Source: Microplitis mediator | Lineage: Eukaryota; Arthropoda; Insecta; Hymenoptera; Braconidae | Assembly: GCF_029852145.1 (NCBI RefSeq) | Contig: NC_079974.1 | Span: 9,160,348-9,224,347, forward strand | Length of the DNA: 64,000 nt | Reading direction: 5' to 3' | In this document: piece by piece, positions 1 through 13,005 of the stretch | Layout of the letters: each line of letters opens with the position of its first letter | How positions within the stretch are numbered: the first letter of the stretch is position 1 | Notes under the pieces: generated by a model | Databases searched by the model: none | Told to the model about the DNA's origin: nothing | What the model saw: only the letters and a program-made list of their open reading frames with translations | Position numbers and translations under genes: made by a program

Positions 1-505
1 TTAAAAAAATTCAGTCTGTTGTTTTAAGCTGATGAGTAAAAATCTTCGTGTTCAATTGGGTCAACGAAAAGGCGTGAGTGAAAGGGTGTGAATTTTATCC
101 CCACCATATCATGACTTGAACTGAACGAAATACTTATGTTAGGAATAACTCAAAACAACCTTTGAATTAAACTTCTGAACGAAACCTCGTGTGTAAAACG
201 ATTAGTTCACAGCGTTTGAATCATCCAACTGCACGAGCCAGTGTTCCGCTAGATGGTGCTAATAATAATATTGACATGAATTGTGTTATTCAAAAAATGA
301 TTATTCAATAAAATATGCTTATGAAGCTTCTGAATGTTATTGAGTAAGGGGTATTGGTAGAAGACGCTTAAGATGGGGGGGGGGGGTAATTTAAGCTATT
401 TGCAAAGTTAAAAATATAAACTAGTTGAAACTGCCCGTAAGAAAATTATTGTATAAAATTTTATAAAATTTTAGTGAAATCTTATTATACCTCAGCACAA
501 GTATA
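1..505. other. Unclassified AT-rich DNA, no gene seen
   Basis: No open frame of note and no recognisable element. It holds a run of Gs near 376-386 and otherwise AT-rich non-coding sequence. Confidence 0.5.
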
Positions 506-1745
506 GTCCAGTCGATGCGCATAAGAAAATGATCGAAGATCATTTTTTCAGTGGATAAAGATCGATTTTGAAAAATTTGTTTTTTAAAATACTAGAAAAA
601 ATATAAGGGAAAAAGTTGACACAAATTTGGAGGGTGATCATATTTTTTTAGTACAAAAATTAGATGTAAAATGAAATATTTCGTAAACTATTGAGAAGTT
701 ATTGAGACAAACTAGTATCATTGTTTTTGAGATTTAATAACAAACAAAATGAATTTTGAACGAAGTCTATACGACTAATAGTTTCTGTGATAAAAATTAT
801 TAAAGCGTGAAAACCGAAAAAGCGCGTCATTTTGTCCGCGCGCATAAACAAAAAAGTGTAACTCGACAGCAAATCAATATTTTTACAAATTGTTATTTTT
901 TACTCTCTTAGTAAATCCAATGTCAACCATAAAAAAATTGTGTAACTTCCAAAAAAATTTTTTCAAATTGTAAATTTTAAAAAGTAAAAATCACTTTTTG
1001 TTGCATAAAACATAGAAAAAATGAAAAATAAATAAAATGACCTAATAGATAACATTCTTTGAACCATTACCCAAACAATTACGGGTCAGTGCAGTTAAAA
1101 AAATTTTGTTTTTCATAAAAAAACGTGATTTGAAAATTTTTGAAACGTATCAACAATTAAAAAAAAATATATATACTTTTATTTGATACAACGGAAATTC
1201 ATCTCGCGAAACTCTGAATCGAATGGTAGAAACTAATTTTGGTCGATTTCTTGAAATTTTTCCTTTATAATTTTCATTATGAGGACTAGGAAAAATTTCT
1301 TGCTACGGGACTTAGAAAAAATTCGACTTCGGATATCTTCGGAAATTGTTAGAGAGAGAAAGTGGGCATAAGACGTAGTGTCTTTCTCTAAAGGATCAAG
1401 TCCGTGCGTATCCCCACAGACAGATTGTAATCTTTTTTTTTTTTTTTTCGTCTTGTTATAAATAATGTCATCGAAACTTAAAAAAACAACGTTCCTCCAA
1501 TATAGGTATCAAAAGACTTCAAATTTTCTGGATCGGAAAAATAACTCGTCGTGTAGAGAACTTTTTTACAAATTTGTTAACTAATTTATTATAAATAATG
1601 ACGTAAACTTTTTTTAAAAAAGTCCTCTACACGATAACTTATTTTTTCGATTCAGAAAATTTGCAATCTTTTGATACCTATATTGTAGAAACGATTTATT
1701 TTTTCGAATCAATAGTCATTTCTTATAAACAATGACAAACTTTTA
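506..1745 (+). repeat. H-family arm, isolated copy
   Basis: This stretch begins with GTCCAGTCGATG, the same terminus as the complete H element at 2587. It is similar along its length to H's left arm (11815-12995) and, reversed, to its right arm (15885-17030). It includes the best conserved block of the family (about 1326-1434), with the hairpin AGAGAAAG/CTTTCTCT around the phrase TGGGCATAAGACGTAGTGT. At its inner end (about 1498-1690) is a smaller inverted repeat. No partner arm lies close by. The fragment at 36968-37260 matches its outer part in reverse orientation, but whether the two ever belonged to one element cannot be told. Confidence 0.7.
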
Positions 1746-2586
1746 AAAAAAAAGTGTGTGTGTCAACTCCGACGCACGATTGGAGTTTACTCCTTCAGAT
1801 CGACTGTCTAAGTAGACACAAAAAAGGCTGAAGTACTAGTTTACGAAAAAGACTAATTCTATATCAAATGGTAAATAAACGAACCAATAAAGATACCTAC
1901 TATCTGGTCATAAAGTATTGACCCTTAATTTAAAACATGAATAACTTGTGTTTACAAAAATTGCATTAGAACGTGAAACATATAGGTCGTTACATTAAAG
2001 TCTCTTCTACTCCTATCCAAAATTTCATGAACCTAAAAAATTTTTTAACCGCGATATAAACAATTGAAGGTTGAAAAATGTGGTTTTTGAGATCCATCCT
2101 TAAACTGATGGAAGAGGAAGGATTAGGTAAAACGATGGTACGCGAACCCTTAACATTATAATTAATGTTGACTTAAAACTAAAGTAATTAATAAATCCGA
2201 TTAGAAATAACTAAATCATGATATATTTTTAATTGGTGAACAATGATAGATAATAGATAATAGATAATATAATTCGGCACGCAGGCCTTTATATAAGTTC
2301 TGCATAGTGCAACGGCGCATGCGTCACAGGTATCCCCTTCTACTTTAAGCTGAGTAGAAGGGATGGAGTAATAATAATAATATACTTAGGTAATTAAGGT
2401 ATACATTTTAGGTGACAAGAGGTAATTTGCCCCCTGTGATGACCTAATATCATGTATCGATAATGAGGGTTTCTCAGCCTCGTTACATAACTTAGAACAT
2501 TATTAAAAGTTATATTACATTTTTTATAGATCAATGCCGTTTAAATATTTCGAAATATTCTATCCATTTATAAAATAATTGGTTAG
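1746..2586. other. Unclassified AT-rich DNA, no gene seen
   Basis: Non-coding sequence between two H-family pieces. It includes a short tandem run of GATAATA units near 2244-2270. No recognisable ORF, terminal repeat or RNA gene. Confidence 0.45.
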
Positions 2587-3563
2587 GTCCAGTCGATGTG
2601 GACGAAAAAACGGTGCAAGATCAAAAAATCCGCTTTTATCAACCGATCTTGAAAAATTTTTTTATCAAATTGTTAGAAATAATTTAAAACAAAAAGTTGA
2701 TTTAACCCTTCGTCACTCGCTCAATGAGCGCGGCGCCGCCTTTTTTACAATTATGCAATTTTCTCTTAACTACGGTGACGGATGACGTCGAAAAAATTAG
2801 AATGCTTGAATTAGACATTCTAAAAGAATTTCTAGCATTAGCCGCTCCTAAGAAATAAATTATTTTGTTAAAAAAAAATATTTTCATGCGAAAGAAATTG
2901 AAAAGCGGCGCGACGCCGCCCAGTGCGAGTTAGTAACCGGTAAATGTCCACCGCGCGCTGCTGCCAAATTGTGTGTGGTAATATTCTCTTGTACGATATA
3001 GATATATAAATATTTAGGTTTGAAATTTAGGTATTCTCTCTTAATAGAGATACAATTTTTATTAATTATTAAGAATAATTCTACGCGTAATAAGTATTTT
3101 GTCACAAACAAAAATATATTATTTAAATATTAATTATTATATTTACAAATATATATTTATATTATATGTAATTTGTGTATAATATTCAAGAAGAATTTCG
3201 AGGTTATAACCACAACAGGTAATTGAATTTTATTTTGTTTTTAATTAATTTTGAGTTAAAATAATAAAAAAAATTCTAGTAACAATAGAAGCATTATTAA
3301 TAATTATAGAATTAATAATATTAACAATAATAATAATAATAATATCAACAATAAATAATTTATTAAAATACATTTGAGTAATAATTTTATGAGCAAGCGA
3401 TTTTTTCAATAAAATTGTTTTTAAAAAAAATTTAGATATCTTTTTTAGGCAGATTTTTAAAAAATCTAGGTATTGTATTTGTCCTCATGGTCGATTTTTC
3501 AAGGAATTTTGTCACAACCTTATATATATATATGCAATAGAACCAAGTTTTGAGAACACGATT

Positions 3564-4640
3564 GCGCCTAGAATTCTTATCCGATCTTAATGAAATTTTC
3601 CACACTTATTCTATGGGCGATTATCACGGTTAAGTTCGAAGATGGGCTAAATTGTTCGATTAGTTTAGAAGTTATGGCTGTTAGAAATTTTAACGATTTT
3701 TCGAAAAAATCAGTTTTTAATCACTTTTAAAGTCTATATAACTTTAAAACTACAACTCATAGATAATTTCTGTAAAATGTATTTTAAAGCTTGACTAATA
3801 AGCTTTAATTTATGACCCTAAACTTTATATTTTGACCATTTCTTCCAATAATTTGATAGCCTTGAAAATTTTAATGAAATGAAAAATTGTTGAAAATATG
3901 GTTTTCATTCCACATAATTTATGCTTGTCCCATTATAATCCAGTTTCGTCAGTTGTATCTTATTGTGCACAAAATAACCTTTAAATTTCACTGCTATTTT
4001 TTATTTTAAAAGTAATTCTTTTATTATTTATGATGTATCGAATGTACCTCTAATTCTTATGATTATCACTGGTCTTGTCATTACGATAGCGCCCACAAAT
4101 CTTATCGGATCTTAATGAAATTTTTTACACTTATTCTATAGGCGGTTACCTTTATCAAGTTCAAGGATGGGCTGAATCGTTTGAATAGTTTTGAAATTAT
4201 GGCTGTTTGAAATTTTCATGATTTTTCGTAAAAATCAGTTTTTAATCACTGCTAAAGTTTATATAACTTTAAAACTGATATTCATAGACAATTTCCGTAA
4301 AAAGTATCTGAAAGCTTGTCTGATAATCTTTAATCACTGCCCCTAAGCTTTATGTTTTGAAAATTTCTTCCAATGATTTGATAGCCTTGAAATTTTTAAT
4401 GAAATCAAAAAATGTTGGAAATATGGTTTTCATTCCACATAACTTAAGCATTTCTCATTATAATCCAATTTCGTTAGTTGCATTTTATTGTGAAAAAAAT
4501 AACCTGTAAATTTCACAGCTATTTTATATTTCAAAAGTATTTCTTTTATAACTAATGATGTTTCAAACGTACCTATACGTCCTATAATTATAACTGGTCT
4601 TGCCATCGTAATAGCGATTACAATTATGATCTCATACTAA
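3564..4640. repeat. Tandem units of about 520 bp inside element X
   Basis: Two full units (starting near 3564 and 4089) and the beginning of a third (near 4607) follow each other with a period of about 518-525 bp. Each starts around CTTATCNGATCTTAATGAAATTTT and carries the phrase ATTTGATAGCCTTGAAA and a copy of AAAATAACCT. The same arrangement is repeated in the second copy of X (35700-36720). Non-coding. Confidence 0.75.
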
Positions 4641-5136
4641 TTAAATTTTCTATACTTTGTTTACGTGAAAGTTAGTTGGTACATGACCTATATAATGTTT
4701 TGTCAAATCAACTGTCTGAAGTTCTCTATCGAAAATAGTCGTTGTCTTTTTTTTTATTCTTACTCTTTGTTGCGTAAATTTCAAATGTTCGCGCCAGAAC
4801 ACTTGACAACTCTACGCTCTACTATACCAGAGGTGCTGCTATCGACGCGCCCTCTGATACTCGGAATTTCAACTCGATAGCCAGCTACGCGGCAACTGGC
4901 ATTATTCTACAACACATGGCATAGAACACCACGTGCTGTCTGTATTATTATTCTAATTACATCGTGTTAATTATCGTGCTTCGTTAATTAATCTAATTTG
5001 ACTATCACTCGCAAACTCATCAGGTATTATTATTCATCTATATTTTTATTTTCATTCTCAATTTAATTTATAAAATCTGTGATCATTTTTGTGTTGACCA
5101 CGTGTCAAAATAACCTGCCGGCTATATATATATATA

Positions 5137-8100
5137 CAGGGTGATTCAGAATTACCTTCACAGCGGGAAAACTTGAATAGAGGAGACGATTCTAAGCATA
5201 AAGTTCCTTAGCCATTTTTCAAAATTCTCAATAGTTTTTGAGTTATTTAAAATCTAAATTGACCAATCAACGACATGCTTTGAGATTTAAAAAAAATTAA
5301 AAAGAATAATGAATAAGTTTGGCAATGCCGCAACAGTAAACTTCAAGTTATACACTATTTATTTAATTTAAAAAGTTCGATTTGTCACAGAAGAGAAACA
5401 AAACACACAATTACAACATAGAATATATTCGTATATTTTGTTTTATCTTTTCTCTTTTTATAGAAAGAATTATTAATGGAAAATAATGCTTTTATTGAAA
5501 ATGAAGCTTTTGGAAATTCGAAAAAAAAAAAAAAAATTACAGATTTTTAATTATATGATGAGCAACCCAGATTAAAAAAAGAAATTTGAAAACTAATTGA
5601 ATTGTGTTTTACCAGAATGAAAGCAATTTCTAATAGACAAATATATAGATATACACATCATTTTAAAATCTTTTATTTCGCTTGCTCTGTCTCGCTCAAG
5701 ACTTTGCTAAGCGCTCATTGCACGTCATACTAAACATATTTGTAAAGATCTCGCGGATTGTCTTGTGAAACATGTTCCAAGTGATCTTTCTCGGCGATTA
5801 GCTATCTGACTATCTCGCTAATGGTCTTGCTGGTGATCTTTCTTAGAATTTTGCTGGTGATCTTGCTGACCATCTGGCTAATGGTCTCCTGGTGGTCTTG
5901 CTGACCATCTTGCTGGTGGTCTTGCTGGTGATCTTGCTGGTGGTCTTGCTGAAGGTCTTGCAGGTGGTCTTGCTGAAGGTCTTGCTGATGGTCTTGCTGG
6001 TGGTCTTGCTGAAGGTCTTGCTGGTGGTCTTGCTGGTGATCTGTCTTGTGGTCCTGCTGGTGATCTATCTGGTGGTCCTGCTGGTGGTCTTGCTGAAGGT
6101 CTTGCTGAAGGTCTTGCTGAAGGTTTCGCTGGTGATCTTGCTGATGGTCTTGCTGATGGTCTTGCGGGTGGTCTCGCTGGTGATCTTGCTGATGGTCTTG
6201 CTGGTGGTCTTGCTGATGGTCTTGCTGGTGGTCTTGCTAGTGGTCTCGCTGGTGATCTTTCTTGTGGTCCTGCTGGTGATCTATCTGGTGGTCCTGCTGG
6301 TGGTCTTGCTAACCATCTAGCAAAACCATCAGCAAGACCACCAGCAAGACCACCAGCAAGACCATCAGCAAGACCTTCAGCAAGACCTTCAGCAAGACCA
6401 CCAGCAGGACCACCAGATAGATCACCAGCGAGACCACCCGCAAGACCACCAGCAAGATCTTCAGCAAGACCACCAGCAAGACCATCAGCAAGATCACCAG
6501 CGAAACCTTCAGCAAGACCTTCAGTAAGACCTTCAGCAAGACCACCAGCAGGACCACCAGATAGATCACCAGCAGGACCACCAGACAGATCACCAGCAAG
6601 ACCACCAGCAGGACCACCAGACAGATCACCAGCAAGACCACCAGCAAGACCTTCAGCAATACCACCAGCAAGACCATCAGCAAGACCTTCAGCAAGACCA
6701 CCAGCAAGACCTTCAGCAAGACCACCAGCAGGACCACCAGCAGGACCACCAGATAGATCAGCAGCAGGACCACAAGACAGATCACCAGCAAGACCACCAG
6801 CAAGACCTTCAGCAAGACCACCAGCAAGACCATCAGCAAGACTTTCAGCAAGACCACCAGCAAGACCTTCAGCAAGACCACCAGCAGGACCACCAGCAGG
6901 ACCACCAGATAGATCACCAGCAGGACCACAAGACAGATCACCAGCAAGACCACCAGCAAGACCTTCAGCAAGACCACCAGCAAGACCATCAGCAAGACCT
7001 TCAGCAAGACCATCAGCAAGACCTTCAGCAAGACCACCAGCAAGACCATCAGCAAGATCACCAGCGAGACCACCCGCAAGACCACCAGCAAGACCACCAG
7101 CAAGACCATCAGCAAGATCACCAGCGAGACCACCCGCAAGACCACCAGCAAGACCTTCAGCAAGACCACCAGCAAGACCATCAGCAAGACCACCAGCAAG
7201 ACCATCAGCAAGACCACCAGCAAGACCATCAGCAAGACCATCAGCAAGATCACCAGCGAAACCTTCAGCAAGACCTTCTGTAAGACCTTCAGCAAGACCA
7301 CCAGCAGGACCACCAGATAGATCACCAGCAGGACCACCAGACAGATCACCAGCAAGACCACCAGCAAGACCTTCAGCAATACCACCAGCAAGACCATCAG
7401 CAAGACCTTCAGCAAGACCACCAGCAAGACCTTCAGCAAGACCACCAGCAGGACCACCAGCAGGACCACCAGATAGATCACCAGCAGGACCACAAGACAG
7501 ATCACCAGCAAGACCACCAGCAAGACCTTCAGCAAGACCACCAGCAAGACCATCAGCAAGACCTTCAGCAAGACCACCAGCAAGACCTTCAGCAAGACCA
7601 CCAGCAAGATCACCAGCAAGACCACCAGCAAGATGGTCAGCAAGACCACAAGGAGACCATTAGCCAGATGGTCAGCAAGATCACCAGCAAAATTCTAAGA
7701 AAGATCACCAGCAAGACCATTAGCGAGATAGTCAGATAGCTAATCGCCGAGAAAGATCACTTGGAACATGTTTCACAAGACAATCCGCGAGATCTTTACA
7801 AATATGTTTAGTATGACGTGCAATGAGCGCTTAGCAAAGTCTTGAGCGAGACAGAGCAAGCGAAATAAAAGATTTTAAAATGATGTGTATATCTATATAT
7901 TTGTCTATTTGAAATTGCTTTCATTCTGGTAAAACACAATTCAATTAGTTTTTAAATTTCTTTTTTTAATCTGGGTTGCTCATCATATAATTAAAAATCT
8001 GTAATTTTTTTTTTTTTTTCGAATTTCCAAAAGCTTCATTTTCAATAAAAGCATTATTTTCCATTAATAATTCTTTCTATAAAAAGAGAAAAGATAAAAC

Positions 8101-8403
8101 AAAATATACGAATATATTCTATGTTGTAATTGTGTGTTTTGTTTCTCTTCTGTGACAAATCGAACTTTTTAAATTAAATAAATAGTGTATAACTTGAAGT
8201 TTACTGTTGCGGCGTTGCCAAACTTATTCATTATTCTTTTTAATTTTTTTTAAATCTCAAAGCATGTCGTTGATTGGTCAATTTAGATTTTAAATAACTC
8301 AAAAACTATTGAGAATTTTGAAAAATGGCTTAGGAACTTTATGCTTAGAATCGTCTCCTCTATTCAAGTTTTCCCGCTGTGAAGGTAATTCTGAATCACC
8401 CTG
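5137..8403. mobile_element. Foldback element with a minisatellite core
   Basis: The ends are CAGGGTGATTCAGAATTACC and its complement, flanked by TA on both sides (5135-5136, 8404-8405). The inverted arms are nearly identical for over 700 bp (5137 to about 5890; about 7650 to 8403), with only scattered mismatches such as GCAATGCC versus GCAACGCC. The centre is a 12-bp minisatellite whose orientation flips near 6314, so the two halves are unequal (about 1.18 and 2.09 kb). The TA duplication suggests mobilisation by a Tc1/mariner-type transposase supplied elsewhere. No transposase is encoded. Confidence 0.85.
5830..7730. repeat. 12-bp minisatellite (GCTGGTGGTCTT type), inverted at 6314
   Basis: Units vary as GCTGGTGGTCTT, GCTGAAGGTCTT, GCTGATGGTCTT and GCTGGTGATCTT. 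To the left of about 6314 they read on the plus strand, to the right on the minus strand. Because 12 is a multiple of three and the units lack stops in one frame, the array yields long artificial reading frames of Leu-Leu-Val-Val type (5892-6320 plus, 6309-7649 minus). These are translations of the repeat and not genes. Confidence 0.9.
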
Positions 8404-9351
8404 TATACATATATTCGCAATCACGTGACTTTGCAGCCACAAATAATTATTCTTAATTTACATTCACTTTCATTACTCATCAATTAATTATTTACTCGTA
8501 CATGATGTCAACTGGTGTAACTGATGTCATCATTCAGTCATCCAGTAATCTTAATCCAAAAAATCAATATCAAATTTTATTTGTGACTGCAAAGTAATTA
8601 TTATACGTTCAGACTCGGCTCGCTAAGCATCTATTAAGTTCATACTCGGCTCTTACTCGTTCTCAATGTCGCGTATCAAAATTAATTGTGCCAAAAATGT
8701 ATACTCGAACTATTGATGATATTTGTAAATCATTAATTGTTAATAATTTACTCTTTATTGCGTTCTTTTGTATAAATTAATTCACGTGTATGGTGCCGTG
8801 TAAATTTATAAACTCGTATTCATTAAACTCAACAAACTCGATCTTCAACTACGCTCTATATGTATAATATAATGTTCATGTGTACGGTGCCATGCAATTT
8901 ATATAAAACTCAACTAAACTCAAATGCAATCGAATAATGTTCAATAAGTGCTCTAATATGAACTCGTGATCGACTCTTGTACTCTACGCTAGTATCTGTG
9001 ATTTATTTTTATTAAATATGGACAATACACCAAATCAGTGACTTCTTATTTCTTTCACCATCCCGATCCAGCACATAAATATTTAATGTAGTTTTTAAGT
9101 TAATATTTTACACTCTTAGAAGACGAGCCTAATTTCATATCATGACTATACACGAACATGAATCACAAGATATGTATGTATGAAACTTTTTATATAGATT
9201 AGTTGGGAAATCTACCTTCCATTTCGGCTGCCGAATGGCCTGTTTATTGTTATTATTATTAGTAGTATTGAATACTTATTTGAATTCTTTAATAAAAATC
9301 GATAAATGATGACAGCAACCGAATACTAAGTTGTTTTGATTTTAGATCGAA

Positions 9352-11167
9352 ATGTTGACAAGACAACGGGCAAGGTGGTTAGCTGCTGAGGAAAAAAAAG
9401 AAGAAACATTAGTTTTTAGAGAGGAAAATTCAAATGATTCCTCAGATGACGAAATTTTGCCTTCATCAATTGAGAACGCTGACAGTGATGTTACGCCGGA
9501 TGAAGATGATGATGATGACGACGAAGATGATGATGATGATGATAATTTTGCCGGTGGTAATGGCAATAATAAAAAGTATGATGAAAACAATAACAACGAA
9601 TCACTTGAAGCCATCTCTGGACCCAATGAATCATCTTATTTAGGTAAAGACTGTACAACGGTATGGAGTAAAACAGAATCACCAGCATCAAAAACTCTGC
9701 TAAAAAATATTTTGACTAAGATTGCTGGAGTTAAAGGACCAGCAGAGAATGCTAAATCACCATTAGAAGCTTGGGAGCTTTTTTTTGATTCTTCTGTTAT
9801 TAAAAAAATAACACTGTTCACGAACCAAAGACTAGAAATACTCCAAAAGAGTTTTACACGTCCAAGAGATTGTCCTTTAACAGATGACGAAGAAATTAGA
9901 GCTTTTCTAGCTCTATTATATCTATCTGGAAGCTTGAAGCTATCACATACGGATACTAATGACATTTGGGCTGCGGATGGTTCAGCCCCAATTTATATTA
10001 GGAGTGTAATGAGCGAGAATCGATTCTGCACGCTGCAAAAAGCTCTTCGTTTCGATGACGTCAATACTAGAAAAGAAAGTGACGTGTGATAAGCTCGCAC
10101 CAATTAGAGAGTTGGTAGATGACATGTCTCGGAAGTTTTTAGATATGTACAGTGTAGGTGAATGCGTAACAATTGACGAAATGATGTTTGGCTTCAAAGG
10201 TAAATGCGGATTTAAACAATATTTACCAATGAAACCACAATTATATGGGCTAAAAGCTTTTGCACTAGTAGATTCTGATACTTTTTACACTTCTGCGATT
10301 GAAATATATACTGGAAAACAGCAACCAGGACCGTTTTTCATCGATAATAACCCAGCGACAGTAGTTAAACGTATCTCAGCGTCAATTCTCGGTACTGGGC
10401 GAAATATTACCATGGACAATTGGTTTAGTTCCACTGGCGTAATAGATGAACTCCAGAAAGAACATCGTACTACAGTTGTTGCAACTATTAAGAAAAATAA
10501 GAGAGAACTACCACCTGAATTCGTTAATCCTAAGAAACGTTCTGTTAACTCGTCATTAATTGGGTATAATGAAGGAAAAGTGTTAGTTTCTTACGTTCCT
10601 AAAAAAGGCAAATGTGTCGTTGTAGTATCATCTATGCATCAGTCTGGTACTATTGATGTAAATACAGGTGATCAACAAAAACCAGAAATGATAACTTTTT
10701 TTAGCCGTACAAAGGGAGGTGTTGATACTGTTGATTAGTTGAGAGGAAGCTACTCTGTTGCTAGATGTTCTAACAGATGGCCTTTAACCCTGTTTTATGG
10801 CATCTTAGATCTCGTAGGCATCAATTCACAAATTATTTACTCTGAAAACACTAATTATACCATGCCACGGAAAAAGTATTTAAAATGTTTAGCAACAGAA
10901 TTAACGAAGCCATGGATGATAAGGCGCTTAAAGATTCCAAGTCTAAGTGCTGAGTTGAAAAGTTCAATAATTAATTGCGCTGGTATTAAGACTACAAAGA
11001 CTCATAATTATTCAGAATCCGATAGGAAAAGATGTGCTTTCTGTCCAAGTAAGAAGAATCGTAAAACATCAACTGTCTGTTGTCACTGTTCTAGTCGAAT
11101 TTGTGGAGAACATACTCGTGCAATATGCGAAAAATGCTTTAATCTGGACAATACACTCAAAAATTGA
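9352..11167 (+). pseudogene. piggyBac transposase, one frameshift and one stop
   Basis: This is the DDD transposase that cuts and rejoins piggyBac ends at TTAA. The reading frame starts at the ATG at 9352 with an acidic Asp/Glu-rich N-terminus (about residues 40-65). It then follows the DDE_Tnp_1_7 domain: the first catalytic Asp in TIDEMMFG (GAC 10175-10177), the second in TMDNWFSS (10415-10417) and the third in GGVDTVD (10724-10735). The C-terminus (about 11034-11145) is the Cys-rich PHD-like finger that binds the terminal repeats. The frame changes near 10080, between the FDD motif and DKLAPIR, and a TAG at 10736-10738 replaces the codon after GGVDTVD. The catalytic residues are all still present, so decay is recent. 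It belongs to the element at 2706-11810. Confidence 0.92.
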
Positions 11168-11810
11168 TACTAGTCATTACTGGTAAAAATTGACAATGTT
11201 ACATTTATTTGCTTAACTGTTTGATTATGTTTGTCTAATTTTATCTTGATGAATATCAAGTTTTAATTTTTAAATATTGCAATAAAGTATTATTTATTTA
11301 TTTATATATATATATACATATATACAGAATAAGATTTATATAGTAACTACTATTAAAAATAATATGACATTCTAGTAATATTTATTGCAATATTCAAAAT
11401 TCTGATCATAAAAAGAATTCTAATCATAAAATAATTAGAATAAATTATTAATATATAAAGATTTAATAAGAGTATAATATTTTCTAAGATTGAAAAAAAA
11501 TAAATGATCTCAAGTGTGTTGAATAAAACGTACAACGTTATTTTTTTAATCATACTGGTATTAAAAAAAATTTAATTTTAATTGAAACGGAGTAATTCCT
11601 AATAAAAAAAATTAAAAACAAAATGGAAAATCTATCTTTTATTTCTTAATTTCGATAAATTGATTATTAAGAAAAATTTCATTTAGATTATTTTTTATAT
11701 AGATTTAGCAATCTGAAAAATGTGGCAACAGCGCGCTTGATTTAACACGGCGGCGCAGCGCTCACCGCGCAAGTGACGAAGGATGAAAAAGTGATGCGGG
11801 TGACGAAGGG

Positions 11811-12995
11811 TTAAATTCGATGTGTGCGAATTTTTTTTTTTATAAAAAAATTAGATGTAAAATTGAATATCTCAGAAACCATTGAGAAGTTATCGAGACA
11901 AATTAGTATCATTATATTTGGGATTTAAAAACGAACAAAATAAATTTTGACCGAAGTGTCTACGACGAATAGTTGCTGAGATAAAAATTATTGTAGCGCG
12001 AAAAACGAAAAAGCGCGTCATTTTGTCCGCGCGCGTATCAACAAAAAGCTGTAACTCGGTCGCATATCAATATTTTTACAAATTTTTTTTTTATTCTTTT
12101 GGTAAATCATATATCAACCATAAAAAAATCGGTAACTTCCATAAAAATTTTTTCGAATTTAAAATTAAAAAAAAATACAAATCGATTTTTGCTAATTAAA
12201 AAATAGAAAAAATAATAAATCAATAAAATTACCAAATGGATAATTTTTTTTGAACAATTACCTAAACAATTACGGGTAATGACAGTTAAAAAAAATTTTT
12301 TTTTTCATAAGAAAATGCGTTTCTAAAATTATTGGAATTTATCAATAATTAAAAACAAAATATATTTTTTTTTGATACAACATAAATTCATCTCGCGAAA
12401 CTCTGAATCGAATGGTAGAAACTAATTTTGGTCGATTTCTTGAAATTTTTCTTTTATAATTTTCATTATGAGGACTAGGAAAAATTTCTTGCTACGGGAC
12501 TTAGAAAAAATTCGACTTCGGATATTTTCGGGAATTGTTAGAGAGAGAAAGTGGGCATAATACGTAGTGTCTTTCTCTAAAGGATTAAGTCTATGCGTAT
12601 CCCCACGGACAGATTGTGATCTTTTGTTTTTTTTTTTTTTTTTCATCTCTAACGACTAAAATTCGCTTTTTCATCTATTCTTATTTCTCACTTTGTTATA
12701 AATTATTTCAACGAAACTTAAAAAAAAAACGTTCTTAGAATATAGGTATCAAAAAATTGCAAATTTTCTGAATCGAACAAATAACTTATCGTGCAGAGGA
12801 TTTTTTTTAAAAAAGTTTATGTCATTATCTATAATAAATTAGTTAACAAATTTGAAGAAAAAAACGTTCTTACAATATAGGTATCAAAAGATTGCAAATT
12901 TTCTGAATCGACCAAATAACTTATCGTGCAGAGGACTTTCTTTAAAAAAGTTTACATTATTATTTATAATAAATTAGTTAACAAATTTTTTTTTA
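11811..12995 (+). repeat. H left arm, inner part
   Basis: This is the inverted counterpart of 15885-17030. It includes the conserved hairpin block at about 12539-12615 and a tandem duplication of about 125 bp (12728-12860 and 12861-12995, each starting ACGTTCTTA). On the minus strand it carries a 74-codon frame (12422-12646) that recurs in the other arm copies (see Part 2). Confidence 0.8.
12422..12646 (-). CDS. Recurrent small ORF of the H arm, left copy
   Basis: A lysine-rich start is followed by SQSVRGDTH, PLEKDTT, AHFLSLTIPE and IRSRIFSKSRSKKFF motifs. The right arm carries an 83-codon version (16056-16307), and the same frame can be read, intact or broken, at about 1230-1440, 34520-34690 and 35130-35280. 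In both arms it points out of the element. I do not recognise the family. It may be a real peptide or coding exon of H, or simply the best conserved non-coding block read in one frame. No signal peptide or membrane segment is evident. Confidence 0.3.
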   Translation of the reverse strand: MKKKKKNKRSQSVRGDTHRLNPLEKDTTYYAHFLSLTIPENIRSRIFSKSRSKKFFLVLIMKIIKEKFQEIDQN

Positions 12996-13005
12996 AATGT
13001 AATAT

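Larger units (their letters stand above)
4768..9112 (+). mobile_element. Solo LTR (about 1.08 kb), split by a foldback element
   Basis: The sequence starts TGTTGCG and ends TTTTACA, flanked by the 5-bp duplication CTCTT (4763-4767 and 9113-9117). The second X copy at about 36842 has the empty site, with a single related CTCT. A second LTR of the same family lies on the minus strand at 27133-28223. No internal retroelement sequence is attached, so it is a solo LTR left by LTR-LTR recombination. The 3.27-kb foldback element at 5137-8403 interrupts it. Confidence 0.88.
3436..9241. mobile_element. Element X, non-coding, interrupted by a solo LTR
   Basis: The same sequence occurs at 35625-36967 in a different context, which defines its limits. 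It starts with TCTTTTTTAGGC-like sequence and ends in a hairpin, CCATTTCGG-CTG-CCGAATGG, followed by CCT. The second copy lacks the solo LTR of 4768-9112, so X is about 1.4 kb. It contains two and a half tandem units of about 525 bp and no ORF. A TC start and a 3' terminal hairpin are reminiscent of Helitrons or Helentron derivatives, but the CTRR end is missing, so the class is left open. Confidence 0.6.
2706..11810 (+). mobile_element. piggyBac element with nested insertions
   Basis: The termini are CCCTTCGTCAC at 2706 and its exact complement GTGACGAAGGG ending at 11810, each flanked by TTAA (2702-2705 and 11811-11814), the canonical piggyBac duplication. Secondary GC-rich inverted motifs (GCGCGGCGCCGCC at the left, GGCGGCGCAGCGC at the right) sit just inside the ends. 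The transposase pseudogene lies at 9352-11167. Removing element X and everything inside it leaves about 3.3 kb, a normal piggyBac size. The insertion site is proven by the uninterrupted right arm of H. The copy cannot move by its own transposase because that gene is broken, but its ends look intact. Confidence 0.9.

Noticed and set aside
1326..1434. Conserved block of H arms as an snRNA or pol III gene
   Set aside because: A hairpin and a trailing T-run suggested it, but no match to known snRNA core motifs or A/B boxes could be made out.
6309..7649. 446-residue hydrophobic ORF and its 142-residue plus-strand twin (5892-6320)
   Set aside because: Both are direct translations of a 12-bp minisatellite; the unit length divisible by three keeps the frame open. 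There is no non-repeat domain.
3436..9241. Element X as a definite Helitron
   Set aside because: A TC start and a 3' hairpin are suggestive, but the CTRR terminus and A-T insertion pattern could not be confirmed.
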